Shown piece after piece: positions 35,734 through 44,508 of a DNA stretch of 52,797 nucleotides. Both the position numbers and the translations under genes were made by a program. Each line of letters begins with the position of its first letter. Position 1 is the first letter of the stretch. The stretch lies in NCBI GenBank assembly GCA_023386815.1, contig JAEWIZ010000024.1:1-52797 (forward strand). Direction: 5' to 3'. The notes beneath the pieces are model-generated. The model did not search any database, was not told where the DNA came from, and saw only the letters and a program-made list of their open reading frames with translations. The stretch is from Bacillota bacterium. Its GTDB lineage: Bacteria > Bacillota > Clostridia > Lachnospirales > Lachnospiraceae.

Positions 35734-37179
35734 CTATAGCCTTAAACTCTTAATTATTTCTCTAATACTACTGTATTCTTTACTAATAAATAGCACATAG
35801 ATACCGCAGCCGATCAGATATACAGCACCCCCGGCAAAAATCTGCAACAACAACAGCGGCAATGCGCTAAATGGCAGGCGGCAAAGAGAATATACTACTC
35901 CAAATTCAATACCTCCGCAAATCATAAAGGGCAGAAGTACTTGAAACAACTGTCGAAATCTATAGATATCTCGAATACAGATCATTTGATAAATGCAAAC
36001 TACTATCTCAGCTCCAAAGGTACCGATGACGGCACCTGATGCACCATAAAACGGAATTAAAACAAGATTTAAAATAATATTCGTAATTGCTCCAAGGGAA
36101 ACTGACCATATATATACATGTTCCCGATGAAAGGGTATCAGATATTGTGTTTGCACCACATTAACTATACTCATTGGTATCATAACCATAGCAAGCTGCA
36201 TCGTCAAAAGAATAGTTGGGGTATACTCTGATCCAAAAAACCATGGAACAAAGTTTGGAGCAACACCGGCAATTCCAAAACAAAGTGCACAGCAGATAAA
36301 GCTATTAAACCTGATGGAATTTCTCATCTTTTGAACGCCTTCTTCGATACGGTTATTAGCCACCAAATTCGATATCCTTGGAAGCATTACTGTATCAAGT
36401 GCAGACAATATCCCCTTAGGAATATTGATAATATTTTCAGCATATGCATAAAACGCCACCACAGCGGTGCTATTAACGATAACTCCAAGCATTATCTTAT
36501 CCAGCCAATTATAAATACTAAGAGCAAACAATGGGATAAATAACTTGAAGTTAGGAATAATATGACAGAAAATGTCTTCCTTTTTCAGCTTCACTCTTTT
36601 TACCTGGCGAAACAAAAAGGGAACTAGTTGTACCTGCTCGAGCATAAAACAAGCTGACATAATACCGGTATAGATCCAAAGATCCTGATCTGAATGTACG
36701 AATAAGAATACACCAACAATAATGAGCATTCTGGAAACCAGACTTCGTATCATGGTAATTCGGAACTTTTCCATTCCATAGAAAAACCAGCTAACATCAA
36801 ATAATACTGATGCAACATAAATAAGCTGCATTAAGTATACGATTCTATCTTCTTGAAAGGCAGTAATAATAAGCAGGATAAAAATGAATATGGAGATTAA
36901 TCCGGTTATTACCTGCATGATATAAATGCTCCAAAACACCTTACTTCGCTCTTCTATGTTCTCTCTGCAGGCAGCAATACTCCGATTCCCGTAATTATCC
37001 AAGCCCAGCTTGCCAAACATGATAAAATAGCAGGCAACTGTACTTGAAAAAGTGTATATTCCAACCTGATCTGCTCCCAGTACACGGGCTACATATGGTG
37101 TTACCACCAGTGGCAATATGCAAATAGATAATCGATATATTACATTGTATATATAATTCTTTTTTTCATCTTGGCCCAT
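35734..37179 (-). CDS. Polysaccharide flippase, Wzx/MOP superfamily
   Basis: Integral membrane protein of 481 aa with about 14 segments. The N-terminus NYIYNVIYRLSICILPLVVTPYVARVLGADQVGIYTFSST is typical of oligosaccharide flippases. It should translocate undecaprenyl-linked oligosaccharide units. The ATG at 37179 (residues MGQDEKKN) is preferred to an earlier start that would overlap the upstream gene; AGAGGA stands 9 nt before it. Its presence beside a PelG-type transporter means the operon carries two different MOP-superfamily exporters, suggesting two glycans or two steps. Confidence 0.88.
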   Translation of the reverse strand: MGQDEKKNYIYNVIYRLSICILPLVVTPYVARVLGADQVGIYTFSSTVACYFIMFGKLGLDNYGNRSIAACRENIEERSKVFWSIYIMQVITGLISIFIFILLIITAFQEDRIVYLMQLIYVASVLFDVSWFFYGMEKFRITMIRSLVSRMLIIVGVFLFVHSDQDLWIYTGIMSACFMLEQVQLVPFLFRQVKRVKLKKEDIFCHIIPNFKLFIPLFALSIYNWLDKIMLGVIVNSTAVVAFYAYAENIINIPKGILSALDTVMLPRISNLVANNRIEEGVQKMRNSIRFNSFICCALCFGIAGVAPNFVPWFFGSEYTPTILLTMQLAMVMIPMSIVNVVQTQYLIPFHREHVYIWSVSLGAITNIILNLVLIPFYGASGAVIGTFGAEIVVCIYQMICIRDIYRFRQLFQVLLPFMICGGIEFGVVYSLCRLPFSALPLLLLQIFAGGAVYLIGCGIYVLFISKEYSSIREIIKSLRL

Positions 37180-37192
37180 GTTATGTTTTCCT

Positions 37193-39139
37193 CTATAGTT
37201 CAGTCGATATCTCCGTATTTTCCTGTATTTCAACCTTTGTTTGCCGATCAAAGGCTGTTGCTGAAATCGCGATATCTCCTGTCAATATAATCGCCTTTTC
37301 AAGTGCCTTACACCTTGCAAAAGCTTGGTGATTTATGGAAAGTACTTTCTTTGGAATCTTTACCAGCTTTAGGCTGGAACAACCGTAGAAGGTACGTATG
37401 TTAATACGTTCCATTTGATTCGGAAGCTGAAAATAAGTCAAGGCTTCACAGAATTGGAATGCAGATTTACCGATATATTTTAACGTATCAATTTGTGGAA
37501 TTGCAGCACTCTCAAGATTTTTACAATATGCAAACGCATAGCTTCCCAATTCTTTTAATTTCCCTGACAAAAGAATCTTTTTGAGCCTCAGACAGCCTAG
37601 AAAAGCACAGCTTTCTACCGTTTCCATCATACTACCTGGTCCGAATTCAACCGTTAAAAGGCTGGTACAGCCTGCAAATACATACTGTGGAAGTTTAACA
37701 ATAGCCGTAGGAAATAAACTTCCAGCCTTTTCTTCTCCCCTGCTTGTATACGTAAATAGTAACCGTTTTAAAGAACAGCATTCAACAAAGGCAGCTCTTC
37801 CAATCTGTACTACACTGGATGGCAGAATCATCGTTTCTAACGACCTGCAACCGGCAAATGCATACGCACCGATCTTCCCAAGACGGCTTCCTTCCTGAAT
37901 AATTACCTGCCTTAAATTCTTACACTTATGAAAGGCATGTGCCTGAATTTCAAGAACAGTACTTGGAATTTCAATCGATACCAAATGATCACATCCGTAG
38001 AACATACCGCTCTTTATTACAGTAACATATTCCGGAATTACCAAACTTTTTAACTTAGGGTCAAATACAAAATCCAAGGTTTTACGCTCATTATAATGAC
38101 GGGCAGAAGAAAAGATAACCGGTTTTTCCTCCAATTCTTCTTGCGAGGCGACCGGAATTAATACTTTTATTTTATCTAGCTTCCCGCTTCGGATACGAAA
38201 CATATTTCTCTTGATTCGTATGTCCTCTTTCATGATAGATACTTCTCTGCGAATGAACTTTAGCAGATAACGCAGCATTTTGGTAAGCTTGCTCATTAAT
38301 AGGAGGAAGGAATGACCCGGAGACTTTATAAAGTAAAGTAGCGCATACCCGAAGTAATTCAGCCACATATAATTAATTTTTGCAAGATATAGCATTTTTA
38401 CATAAAATTTTTGCGTAGCACGCTTATTTAATAGAAAGAAATCCATGTATTTATAAAGAATGTTTTGCCCATCTCTGAGGCTATTCCAATCATACTCCTC
38501 CTGATCCGGTGTAATTGTACATTCACAAAGAGATAGCGGCAGGCTCAGAATCTTTAGCTTTTTGCCCAATCGAAACAACATATCCCCATCACAAAAATTC
38601 ACAAAGCGATCGTCAAAGCCTCCTGCTTCCTTTAGTGCCTCAGACCGATAAATAACCTGTGCAGACATCTTCACTGGAGGATCCAGAAGCCATTTTGATG
38701 TATCAGTAGTTAATTGCCAGGCCAATGGTTCTACTATAACGTGAGATTTTCTTTTGTCAATTAAAACACCGTTACTAAAGGAAGCCGCTGCTTCTGGTTC
38801 CTCTCTTAACTGTTCCATCTGCAAAAGAACCTTTGTTGTATCCCAGACATCATTACTGCTTAGGAAAGCAATGTATTCCCCCTCAGCAATATGAATTATA
38901 TAATTACGTATCTCAGTAATAGAAAGTAAGGGATCCATAGATAGATAAATTACACTGGGATACGCGGCCAGATCCTCCTGCAAACCAAGGCTATACATAC
39001 TATTTGGTTCATTAGCATCTACAACGGTAATTTTAATAGGCGAATATATTTGATTAAGTACACTGTTTAGCGCACGCAGAATACTCAAGGAAGTATTTCT
39101 TCTTGCAATTATAACAACACTTAGTAATGGATTCCACAT
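37193..39139 (-). CDS. GT2 glycosyltransferase fused to BspA-type leucine-rich repeats
   Basis: Protein of 648 aa. Residues about 5-230 are a GT2 domain (PLLSVVIIARRNTSLSILRALNSVLNQ; AFLSSNDVWD in place of the usual DxDD; FCDGDMLFRLG). A hydrophobic, basic linker follows (about 255-320). About ten LRR_5 repeats of the BspA/Treponema type fill 360-640, each with the pattern F-x-G/K-C-x-x-L-x-x-I-x-I-P (for example YGCDHLVSIEIPSTVLEIQAHAF). No signal peptide, so the repeats are cytoplasmic, unlike most BspA proteins. The start is uncertain: TTG at 39181 also opens the frame. The fusion is unusual. Confidence 0.82.
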   Translation of the reverse strand: MWNPLLSVVIIARRNTSLSILRALNSVLNQIYSPIKITVVDANEPNSMYSLGLQEDLAAYPSVIYLSMDPLLSITEIRNYIIHIAEGEYIAFLSSNDVWDTTKVLLQMEQLREEPEAAASFSNGVLIDKRKSHVIVEPLAWQLTTDTSKWLLDPPVKMSAQVIYRSEALKEAGGFDDRFVNFCDGDMLFRLGKKLKILSLPLSLCECTITPDQEEYDWNSLRDGQNILYKYMDFFLLNKRATQKFYVKMLYLAKINYMWLNYFGYALLYFIKSPGHSFLLLMSKLTKMLRYLLKFIRREVSIMKEDIRIKRNMFRIRSGKLDKIKVLIPVASQEELEEKPVIFSSARHYNERKTLDFVFDPKLKSLVIPEYVTVIKSGMFYGCDHLVSIEIPSTVLEIQAHAFHKCKNLRQVIIQEGSRLGKIGAYAFAGCRSLETMILPSSVVQIGRAAFVECCSLKRLLFTYTSRGEEKAGSLFPTAIVKLPQYVFAGCTSLLTVEFGPGSMMETVESCAFLGCLRLKKILLSGKLKELGSYAFAYCKNLESAAIPQIDTLKYIGKSAFQFCEALTYFQLPNQMERINIRTFYGCSSLKLVKIPKKVLSINHQAFARCKALEKAIILTGDIAISATAFDRQTKVEIQENTEISTEL

Positions 39140-39170
39140 ATCGTTCTTTCTTTCACTCCTGTGCTTCCTG

Positions 39171-40535
39171 TTATCTATCAATCATAAAATTACCAAGGCT
39201 GTACACGCCTGTATGATCTGCTGCAGAGAAAGTATTTGCGATTTGAATCGGCTGTTGCAGCTGTGCATCATAGATCCCAAAACCTAAAATATAACTTTTC
39301 TGACTCCACTCACGCACAGGAATTACTGCCTCTAAATCAACCTTCTCATAGGGCATCCACATACGAGTATCTGTATCAACACTACACTCATAAACCTCCG
39401 ATGAGGAGGGAGTACGAACGACAAACTTAACATCAAATTTATGATAACACGGTGCAAACCCCATATTAGTAATCCTAACTACAGCTTTTAATGAGCACTT
39501 GTCCGAATGAACAAAAAGACTTGCTTCTCCTAATGTAAAACGATAACCCAGATGTGCTGTAATATATTCAAATGCACTTTTATCCTTCCATAGGACACTA
39601 GCAGAGTTAGAGCGACTATTTCTCCATTTGTTAAGTACCTGCTCATCATATTCACAGTGCAAATAAGAAACTCTCATTTTTTTTAACGTTTCTATTGCTG
39701 GTTCCACATCATTATAGCGGCATTCATTAATTACTTCACCACCGTTAGAAACATATCTGCATAATTTATTCTGAAATTCCAGTTCCTCTTCTCGCAGCAA
39801 TTTGTCTCCATACGCTTTAGCATCCGCCATATTTATGCTTCCATAGGTTCCAAAATCCGCTTCGGAAGCCATTATCGCATCATTAAATAAGGCAAATCGT
39901 GCCTTCTGGATATTGGTAAAAGCTGTTGTTTCATCAAGTGGCTGGTAGGTCTTAAATATCATCCGCCAAAAGCTTGGACAACGTAATGCAATCTGTGTAT
40001 TTTCGCCGGTATATTCATAGATATGCTTTGCCAGGCGTGTCATATTACGCTCGCTTAGGTAGCGGGAACTATGCATCTCTCCCCAGCTTCCAATAAAAAG
40101 TCCTTGTAAAACATAAATATGATTCGTGAACTCCTTAAGCAAAGAAGCTAGCTGACTCATGTGATTTATAATAATCGAAACATCCTTGGGCTCATTTAAT
40201 ACCCCTTTTCCTTCCCAGTCATAGACGAACCGAAGTAACATCTGCTTTTCCTGTAAGGAAAAATGTAGAAATATCCGCTTTACGATTTGTAAGGCCTGAT
40301 TTGATAAGGGTCCCTCGTTAAATGGGAGTAAGTTAATCTCCACAAGACATAATTGCTGATGTTGGTCAACTTTAACATCTTCAATCAATTCCCCATCTGG
40401 CTGTATTCTTTCACAATCTACATAAAAGCGAAATATAGAGTATAACCCGCAGTATGGATTCTTCAATGCCTCCGCCTTTTCCGTTCTCGGAAGCGGCATC
40501 CACTTTATCCTATTTATTGCACCATTTTGAGACAT
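39171..40535 (-). CDS. DUF4874/DUF4832 protein
   Basis: Protein of 454 aa. The N-terminal half resembles DUF4874: NPYCGLYSIFRFYVD near the start, then a barrel-like run with LVEINLLPFNE, LLRFVYDWEGK and GLFIGSWGEMHSS. The C-terminal half resembles DUF4832 (EYITAHLGYRFTLGEASLF, VRITNMGFAPCYHKFDVKFV), probably a beta-sandwich. The first half looks like a TIM-barrel glycoside-hydrolase fold, which is inference. There is no signal peptide, which is odd for a protein acting on exported polymer. The start is well supported by AAAGG before the ATG. Catalytic residues are not established. Confidence 0.7.
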   Translation of the reverse strand: MSQNGAINRIKWMPLPRTEKAEALKNPYCGLYSIFRFYVDCERIQPDGELIEDVKVDQHQQLCLVEINLLPFNEGPLSNQALQIVKRIFLHFSLQEKQMLLRFVYDWEGKGVLNEPKDVSIIINHMSQLASLLKEFTNHIYVLQGLFIGSWGEMHSSRYLSERNMTRLAKHIYEYTGENTQIALRCPSFWRMIFKTYQPLDETTAFTNIQKARFALFNDAIMASEADFGTYGSINMADAKAYGDKLLREEELEFQNKLCRYVSNGGEVINECRYNDVEPAIETLKKMRVSYLHCEYDEQVLNKWRNSRSNSASVLWKDKSAFEYITAHLGYRFTLGEASLFVHSDKCSLKAVVRITNMGFAPCYHKFDVKFVVRTPSSSEVYECSVDTDTRMWMPYEKVDLEAVIPVREWSQKSYILGFGIYDAQLQQPIQIANTFSAADHTGVYSLGNFMIDR

Positions 40536-40575
40536 AATTGAACCTTTCTTTTTCCTCTATCAAAAACATCAAAAC

Positions 40576-41319
40576 TTATTTTTGCAAACCGCTTTTAATT
40601 CGTGTTATTACTGTCAAAATGCTAAGCGGCATGATCATCATATATAGCATCTGTTTGAACAGCCCGGTGTGCATGCTGAGGCCTGCTGTTCTTTCATGCA
40701 TTACCGAAACTGTTTCCTTAACACGAAAACCTAGCAGCAGCATTTGGATGATCATATTAGCATCTGGGTAGAAATAATCGAAGTTCCCATACATGGAATA
40801 ATATGTAAAAGCTTTTTTGTTCAAACCCTGTAAGCCAGACGTTGGATCTGTAATTGTTTTCCCTGTTACTCTTTTAATAATCCAGGAAAACATAGCAAGA
40901 GATACTTTTTTTAATCCCGAGATTTTAAAGGAGTGGCTACCTTCCACAAAGCGGGATCCGATCACGATATCCGGGCAAATGCCTTCTGCATCTGGTTTCG
41001 TCAGACATTGATAGATATGCGCTATATTGGAGATGTTGTGCTGTCCATCTGCATCCATCTGGATGACATAATCATAGCCACGTCGAACGGCATATTTATA
41101 CCCTACCTGAAGTGCAGAACCATAGCCCAAATTAAATACATGAGTAACTACAGTAACATCATAATTATTAGCTATTAATCCGGTTTGATCTGAGGACGCA
41201 TCATTTACCACCAAGATATCCGCAAAACTTGTAATCTCAGGTGTACATAACTGATCAAACAATGGTACCATATTAGCTTCTTCATTAAATGCAGGGACTA
41301 TAATCAGTACTTTATTCAT
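40576..41319 (-). CDS. Glycosyltransferase family 2, polyprenyl-phosphate type
   Basis: GT-A transferase of 247 aa. VLIIVPAFNEEANMVPLFDQL, then ILVVNDASSDQT, and the metal site QMDADGQH are standard for DPM1/GtrB-like enzymes. The C-terminus is hydrophobic and helical (MLYMMIMPLSILTVI), so it is membrane-associated. It overlaps the preceding GT4 gene by 8 bp. GT2 proteins next to DUF2304 small membrane proteins usually make or use undecaprenyl-phosphate sugars in rhamnan-like wall polysaccharide clusters. The donor sugar cannot be read from the sequence. Confidence 0.88.
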   Translation of the reverse strand: MNKVLIIVPAFNEEANMVPLFDQLCTPEITSFADILVVNDASSDQTGLIANNYDVTVVTHVFNLGYGSALQVGYKYAVRRGYDYVIQMDADGQHNISNIAHIYQCLTKPDAEGICPDIVIGSRFVEGSHSFKISGLKKVSLAMFSWIIKRVTGKTITDPTSGLQGLNKKAFTYYSMYGNFDYFYPDANMIIQMLLLGFRVKETVSVMHERTAGLSMHTGLFKQMLYMMIMPLSILTVITRIKSGLQK

Positions 41320-42547
41320 AGCTACCTTCCTTCTCTTCGTTCAGCAATGCCAGCATGCATTCCAGATCCTCCGGAAATTCCATCTTTTTCTCTAACACAT
41401 GCTTAGCATACTCCGTCTGTAAATTAGGTTCATCAATAAGACGCTCTAGCTCATGCACTAAATTCTCTACACTCAGTGTCAGCAAAACGCCATCATATCC
41501 TGATTTAATCTGCTCCGTATTACCGGTACAATCGGAAGCTACAATCGGCTTACCAAGTATCTGAGCTTCCTCAATGGCTATACTCTTACCTTCAAAACGA
41601 GTGGCATGCACATAGATGTCTGCTTGTTTCATATATGGATAGGGATTGTCTTTCGCTCCCATTAAAATAAAGTATTCCTCGACACTATACTTTTTAATCA
41701 GAGTCTCAAGATTTCGCCTTTCCATTCCTTCACCGATTACATACCAGCGCACAGGATAACCATCTTTTCTTAACCTGGCCAGCGCTTCTATTGCAATATC
41801 ATAACCTTTCTGATAGTGTAAACGACCAACCGTCACCAAACGGATACCCTCAAAGTTATCCGTGAAGCCAACCCCTTCCTCTGCCTTCCTAAGTATGTTT
41901 TCCCTATCTAGAAGGTTTCGAAACAATCTTACCTTATTCTTGTATTCCGGATAAACGCTGCAGAATTTTTCTCCAACCTCTTTGGAAACTGCAAAAATCT
42001 TCTCCACCTTATTATAACAAGCCTGATCCATTCTCGGTGTATAACCGGCTTCCTGGTAATCAATATGAATAAAAGCTGCTTTATGGCGAGCCTTAACCTT
42101 ATCAGCCAGACAATAGGTTGCTGCCCCCTCGATATAAGCTACTGCTAAATCATAACTTCCCTCAATCCTGGGTCTTCCATCTGCTAAAAGTCTCCAAAGA
42201 AGCTTATCATACTGTAGCCTCCTTCCAGATGCCTTTTGCTCCTTGATATTATCTATCATATACCCCAGTAACCGAACACCTGTCAATTTGTAAAAAAAAG
42301 AGAATATCACTGCTCTTAAAATACATAACCTTCCGGGAACGGAAAGTACAGAACTTTTGCTGACATGTTTGTTTATAACCTTCACAGGATCAGGTATTCG
42401 ATCAAACAACTCTCCACAGGGAATAACTGTGTAAAGAAAAAGATCATAACCTCCTATATCATCCAACTTTTTTAGCAGCTCAATTAAAGCTGTTTCTGCA
42501 CCGGCTCTACCCATGGTATTAATAATAAACAAAAGTTTCTTTCTCAT
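41312..42547 (-). CDS. Glycosyltransferase family 4
   Basis: GT-B retaining transferase of 411 aa. The N-terminal glycine loop is INTMGRAGAETALIELL. The C-terminal nucleotide-sugar domain has LVTVGRLHYQKGYDIAIEAL and the EX7E motif in ATRFEGKSIAIEEAQILGKPIVASD. Cytoplasmic, peripheral membrane. It is translationally coupled to DUF2304 by an ATGA overlap and to the following GT2 by 8 bp, so the three products are probably made in equal amounts and work together on one lipid-linked glycan. Confidence 0.9.
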   Translation of the reverse strand: MRKKLLFIINTMGRAGAETALIELLKKLDDIGGYDLFLYTVIPCGELFDRIPDPVKVINKHVSKSSVLSVPGRLCILRAVIFSFFYKLTGVRLLGYMIDNIKEQKASGRRLQYDKLLWRLLADGRPRIEGSYDLAVAYIEGAATYCLADKVKARHKAAFIHIDYQEAGYTPRMDQACYNKVEKIFAVSKEVGEKFCSVYPEYKNKVRLFRNLLDRENILRKAEEGVGFTDNFEGIRLVTVGRLHYQKGYDIAIEALARLRKDGYPVRWYVIGEGMERRNLETLIKKYSVEEYFILMGAKDNPYPYMKQADIYVHATRFEGKSIAIEEAQILGKPIVASDCTGNTEQIKSGYDGVLLTLSVENLVHELERLIDEPNLQTEYAKHVLEKKMEFPEDLECMLALLNEEKEGSYE

Positions 42548-42951
42548 TCTCCTAACTTCTCCATACCTTTCTCAGCTTCTGTGGAAGATAAAGGCTGCCT
42601 TAACAACTCCTTTAAATGACTGCTTTCTTCATTTAATAATGACACTTGCATTGCAAGCTCTTGTACACGGGCAGTTAGTTCCGCATTTGTCCTGTAGCAG
42701 TTAAAGATACCAAAGATTGCAAGAATAATTGCGATTGCGAATATGATGGAGGGAGCATATTCAACTCCGAAGGTATCTGAAACAAAATATACGAGCTGAG
42801 GAATGAGTCCGAATATAATGATGATTCCTCCACCTATAATCCAAAAAAGACTTTGTCTTTCCGTCATCTTTCGGACGATACTGGCTCTTCTTGCCATATA
42901 AATCAGTGCCATACCGGAGATACAAACAAAGATTCGTAACGTTACAGACAT
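42544..42951 (-). CDS. DUF2304 family small membrane protein
   Basis: Protein of 135 aa with three membrane helices (about 4-20, 33-54, 66-85) and a C-terminal coiled-coil tail (NAELTARVQELAMQVSLLNEE). TERQSLFWIIGGGIIIIFGLIPQL is the DUF2304 core. The family regularly accompanies GT2 enzymes in cell-wall polysaccharide operons and probably recruits them to the membrane. The stop codon overlaps the GT4 start (ATGA). It marks the junction between the Pel-like half of the operon and the second-glycan half. Confidence 0.82.
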   Translation of the reverse strand: MSVTLRIFVCISGMALIYMARRASIVRKMTERQSLFWIIGGGIIIIFGLIPQLVYFVSDTFGVEYAPSIIFAIAIILAIFGIFNCYRTNAELTARVQELAMQVSLLNEESSHLKELLRQPLSSTEAEKGMEKLGE

Positions 42952-42971
42952 ATAATGATGAACCCCCTTCT

Positions 42972-44444
42972 CTAGGCCTTCGCCTTTATCTTTATGGTTT
43001 TATTTTTAAATCTATTATATACCTCTGAATCTGGCATATCGCCATATACCTGTTTTAAGACAGTCCCACGGCAAAAAACATGGCTATCCAGATTTTTTTC
43101 AATCCAGCGCAATCTAAAATAAGAAAAGGTGAATGCCAGGAAAGAAGCAGCCGTAAAACCTAAACCATACCAAATTGCTGGCAATTTCGAAGCGATTATG
43201 GAGCCAACAAGGGATATTCCAGCGAAAATCACTCCATTTATCATTGCACCTGTCAAATCATCAAAATAATATAAAAATAGCATCTCAGAGTACATGAGGA
43301 AGGATAAAAAATACCCTATCGCCAGCTGTGGGTAGATCTCCATAATCATCCCGGCAAATCCTGTAATCGGAAGAATAACTATCGCAACCAGGTAAACTAC
43401 AACGGAAACAATAAACTGAAGATGAGTAAGGGATAGAAGCTGGGAAGAAAGTCCGCGAAACATCCTTTTTTTCGTTTTCTCTATACTGTCTAGCTTACCA
43501 CCGATAACAGCTTCTATATAATCTTTGTACCTATCATGAAAATGCATCTCCACCCTGGAAATAAATAATACGCTAGCTGAGATATTGGTGAACATTGCAA
43601 GACAGGAGGCCATATCATAGGACTGATTGGAGACATAGGTGTTACGAACCACCAGATGCCAGGGCTGAGCCCAATATACAAAGTTATGAATAAATAGACC
43701 AAGTGTATACAAGAAATTTGAAGCAATCAACTTCCAGTATACTCTAAAGTATCGTAGTACATCTCCATATTTATGGCTGTTTGTTGGAAAGTACTGCAAA
43801 ACATTCGCAATCTCCATGGATGCAATCAACAAAAAGCCAATGGTCAATGCCAGCAACATACTATAAGTCACTGAGAAACCGATAATAAAGTAAAAAATAA
43901 TGGATAATAAAAATGTCACTACCATAGAATAAATAAAATACATCGTAATCTTCTTATATTGTTTGAGAATAGAATTAAAAACCATTGTCGAAAAGGTCAG
44001 AGTTAAACCTAAGAAACCCATATAAGTCGTAAATACATAATAGACAGGTATGTTTCCCACTACTACCGCATAGATGTAAAATGGAATTGCGAGCAGTGAG
44101 GAAAGCGTTAAGTTAGTAAGTATCCCAACATAAATACAGGGTCTGATATCCTCATACCGCTGCTCATAAATCCTATCCGTCTGAAATTTGGAGAGCACTG
44201 AGTTAAATGGTGAGGCTGTTAAAAGCGAAAAGATAAAGATATATAAAATACTGCAGGAAAAGGTCTCTCTTTCCAGATATCCAACCTTATCAAATCCCAA
44301 TACTTCATACATTCCCAGTAGACATCCAATGACAACAAGCATCGGAGCTATGGTATTCACAAAGCTGAAGCCAATCCCATAGAGAGAGGACGTCACTGTA
44401 TGCTTATCAAATATTCTGTTCAGTTGTACTCCTATCCCTGCCAT
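42972..44444 (-). CDS. pelG: PelG-type exopolysaccharide transporter
   Basis: Polytopic membrane protein of 490 aa with about 12 segments. The opening MAGIGVQLNRIFDKHT then ASPFNSVLSKFQTDRIYEQRYEDI matches the PelG family (the usual start is MAGIGFEL). PelG belongs to the MOP superfamily and, with PelF and the PelD/PelE membrane proteins, moves the growing Pel polymer across the membrane. It follows pelF by 64 bp. The C-terminal basic tail (KNKTIKIKAKA) is cytoplasmic. The assignment rests on the N-terminal block and the gene order. Confidence 0.85.
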   Translation of the reverse strand: MAGIGVQLNRIFDKHTVTSSLYGIGFSFVNTIAPMLVVIGCLLGMYEVLGFDKVGYLERETFSCSILYIFIFSLLTASPFNSVLSKFQTDRIYEQRYEDIRPCIYVGILTNLTLSSLLAIPFYIYAVVVGNIPVYYVFTTYMGFLGLTLTFSTMVFNSILKQYKKITMYFIYSMVVTFLLSIIFYFIIGFSVTYSMLLALTIGFLLIASMEIANVLQYFPTNSHKYGDVLRYFRVYWKLIASNFLYTLGLFIHNFVYWAQPWHLVVRNTYVSNQSYDMASCLAMFTNISASVLFISRVEMHFHDRYKDYIEAVIGGKLDSIEKTKKRMFRGLSSQLLSLTHLQFIVSVVVYLVAIVILPITGFAGMIMEIYPQLAIGYFLSFLMYSEMLFLYYFDDLTGAMINGVIFAGISLVGSIIASKLPAIWYGLGFTAASFLAFTFSYFRLRWIEKNLDSHVFCRGTVLKQVYGDMPDSEVYNRFKNKTIKIKAKA

Positions 44445-44508
44445 TCTATAAGCTTACCTTTCTGTCTAATTGATTCGTTTGGGCACTCCGTCTTGCTGTC
44501 ACATTCCT

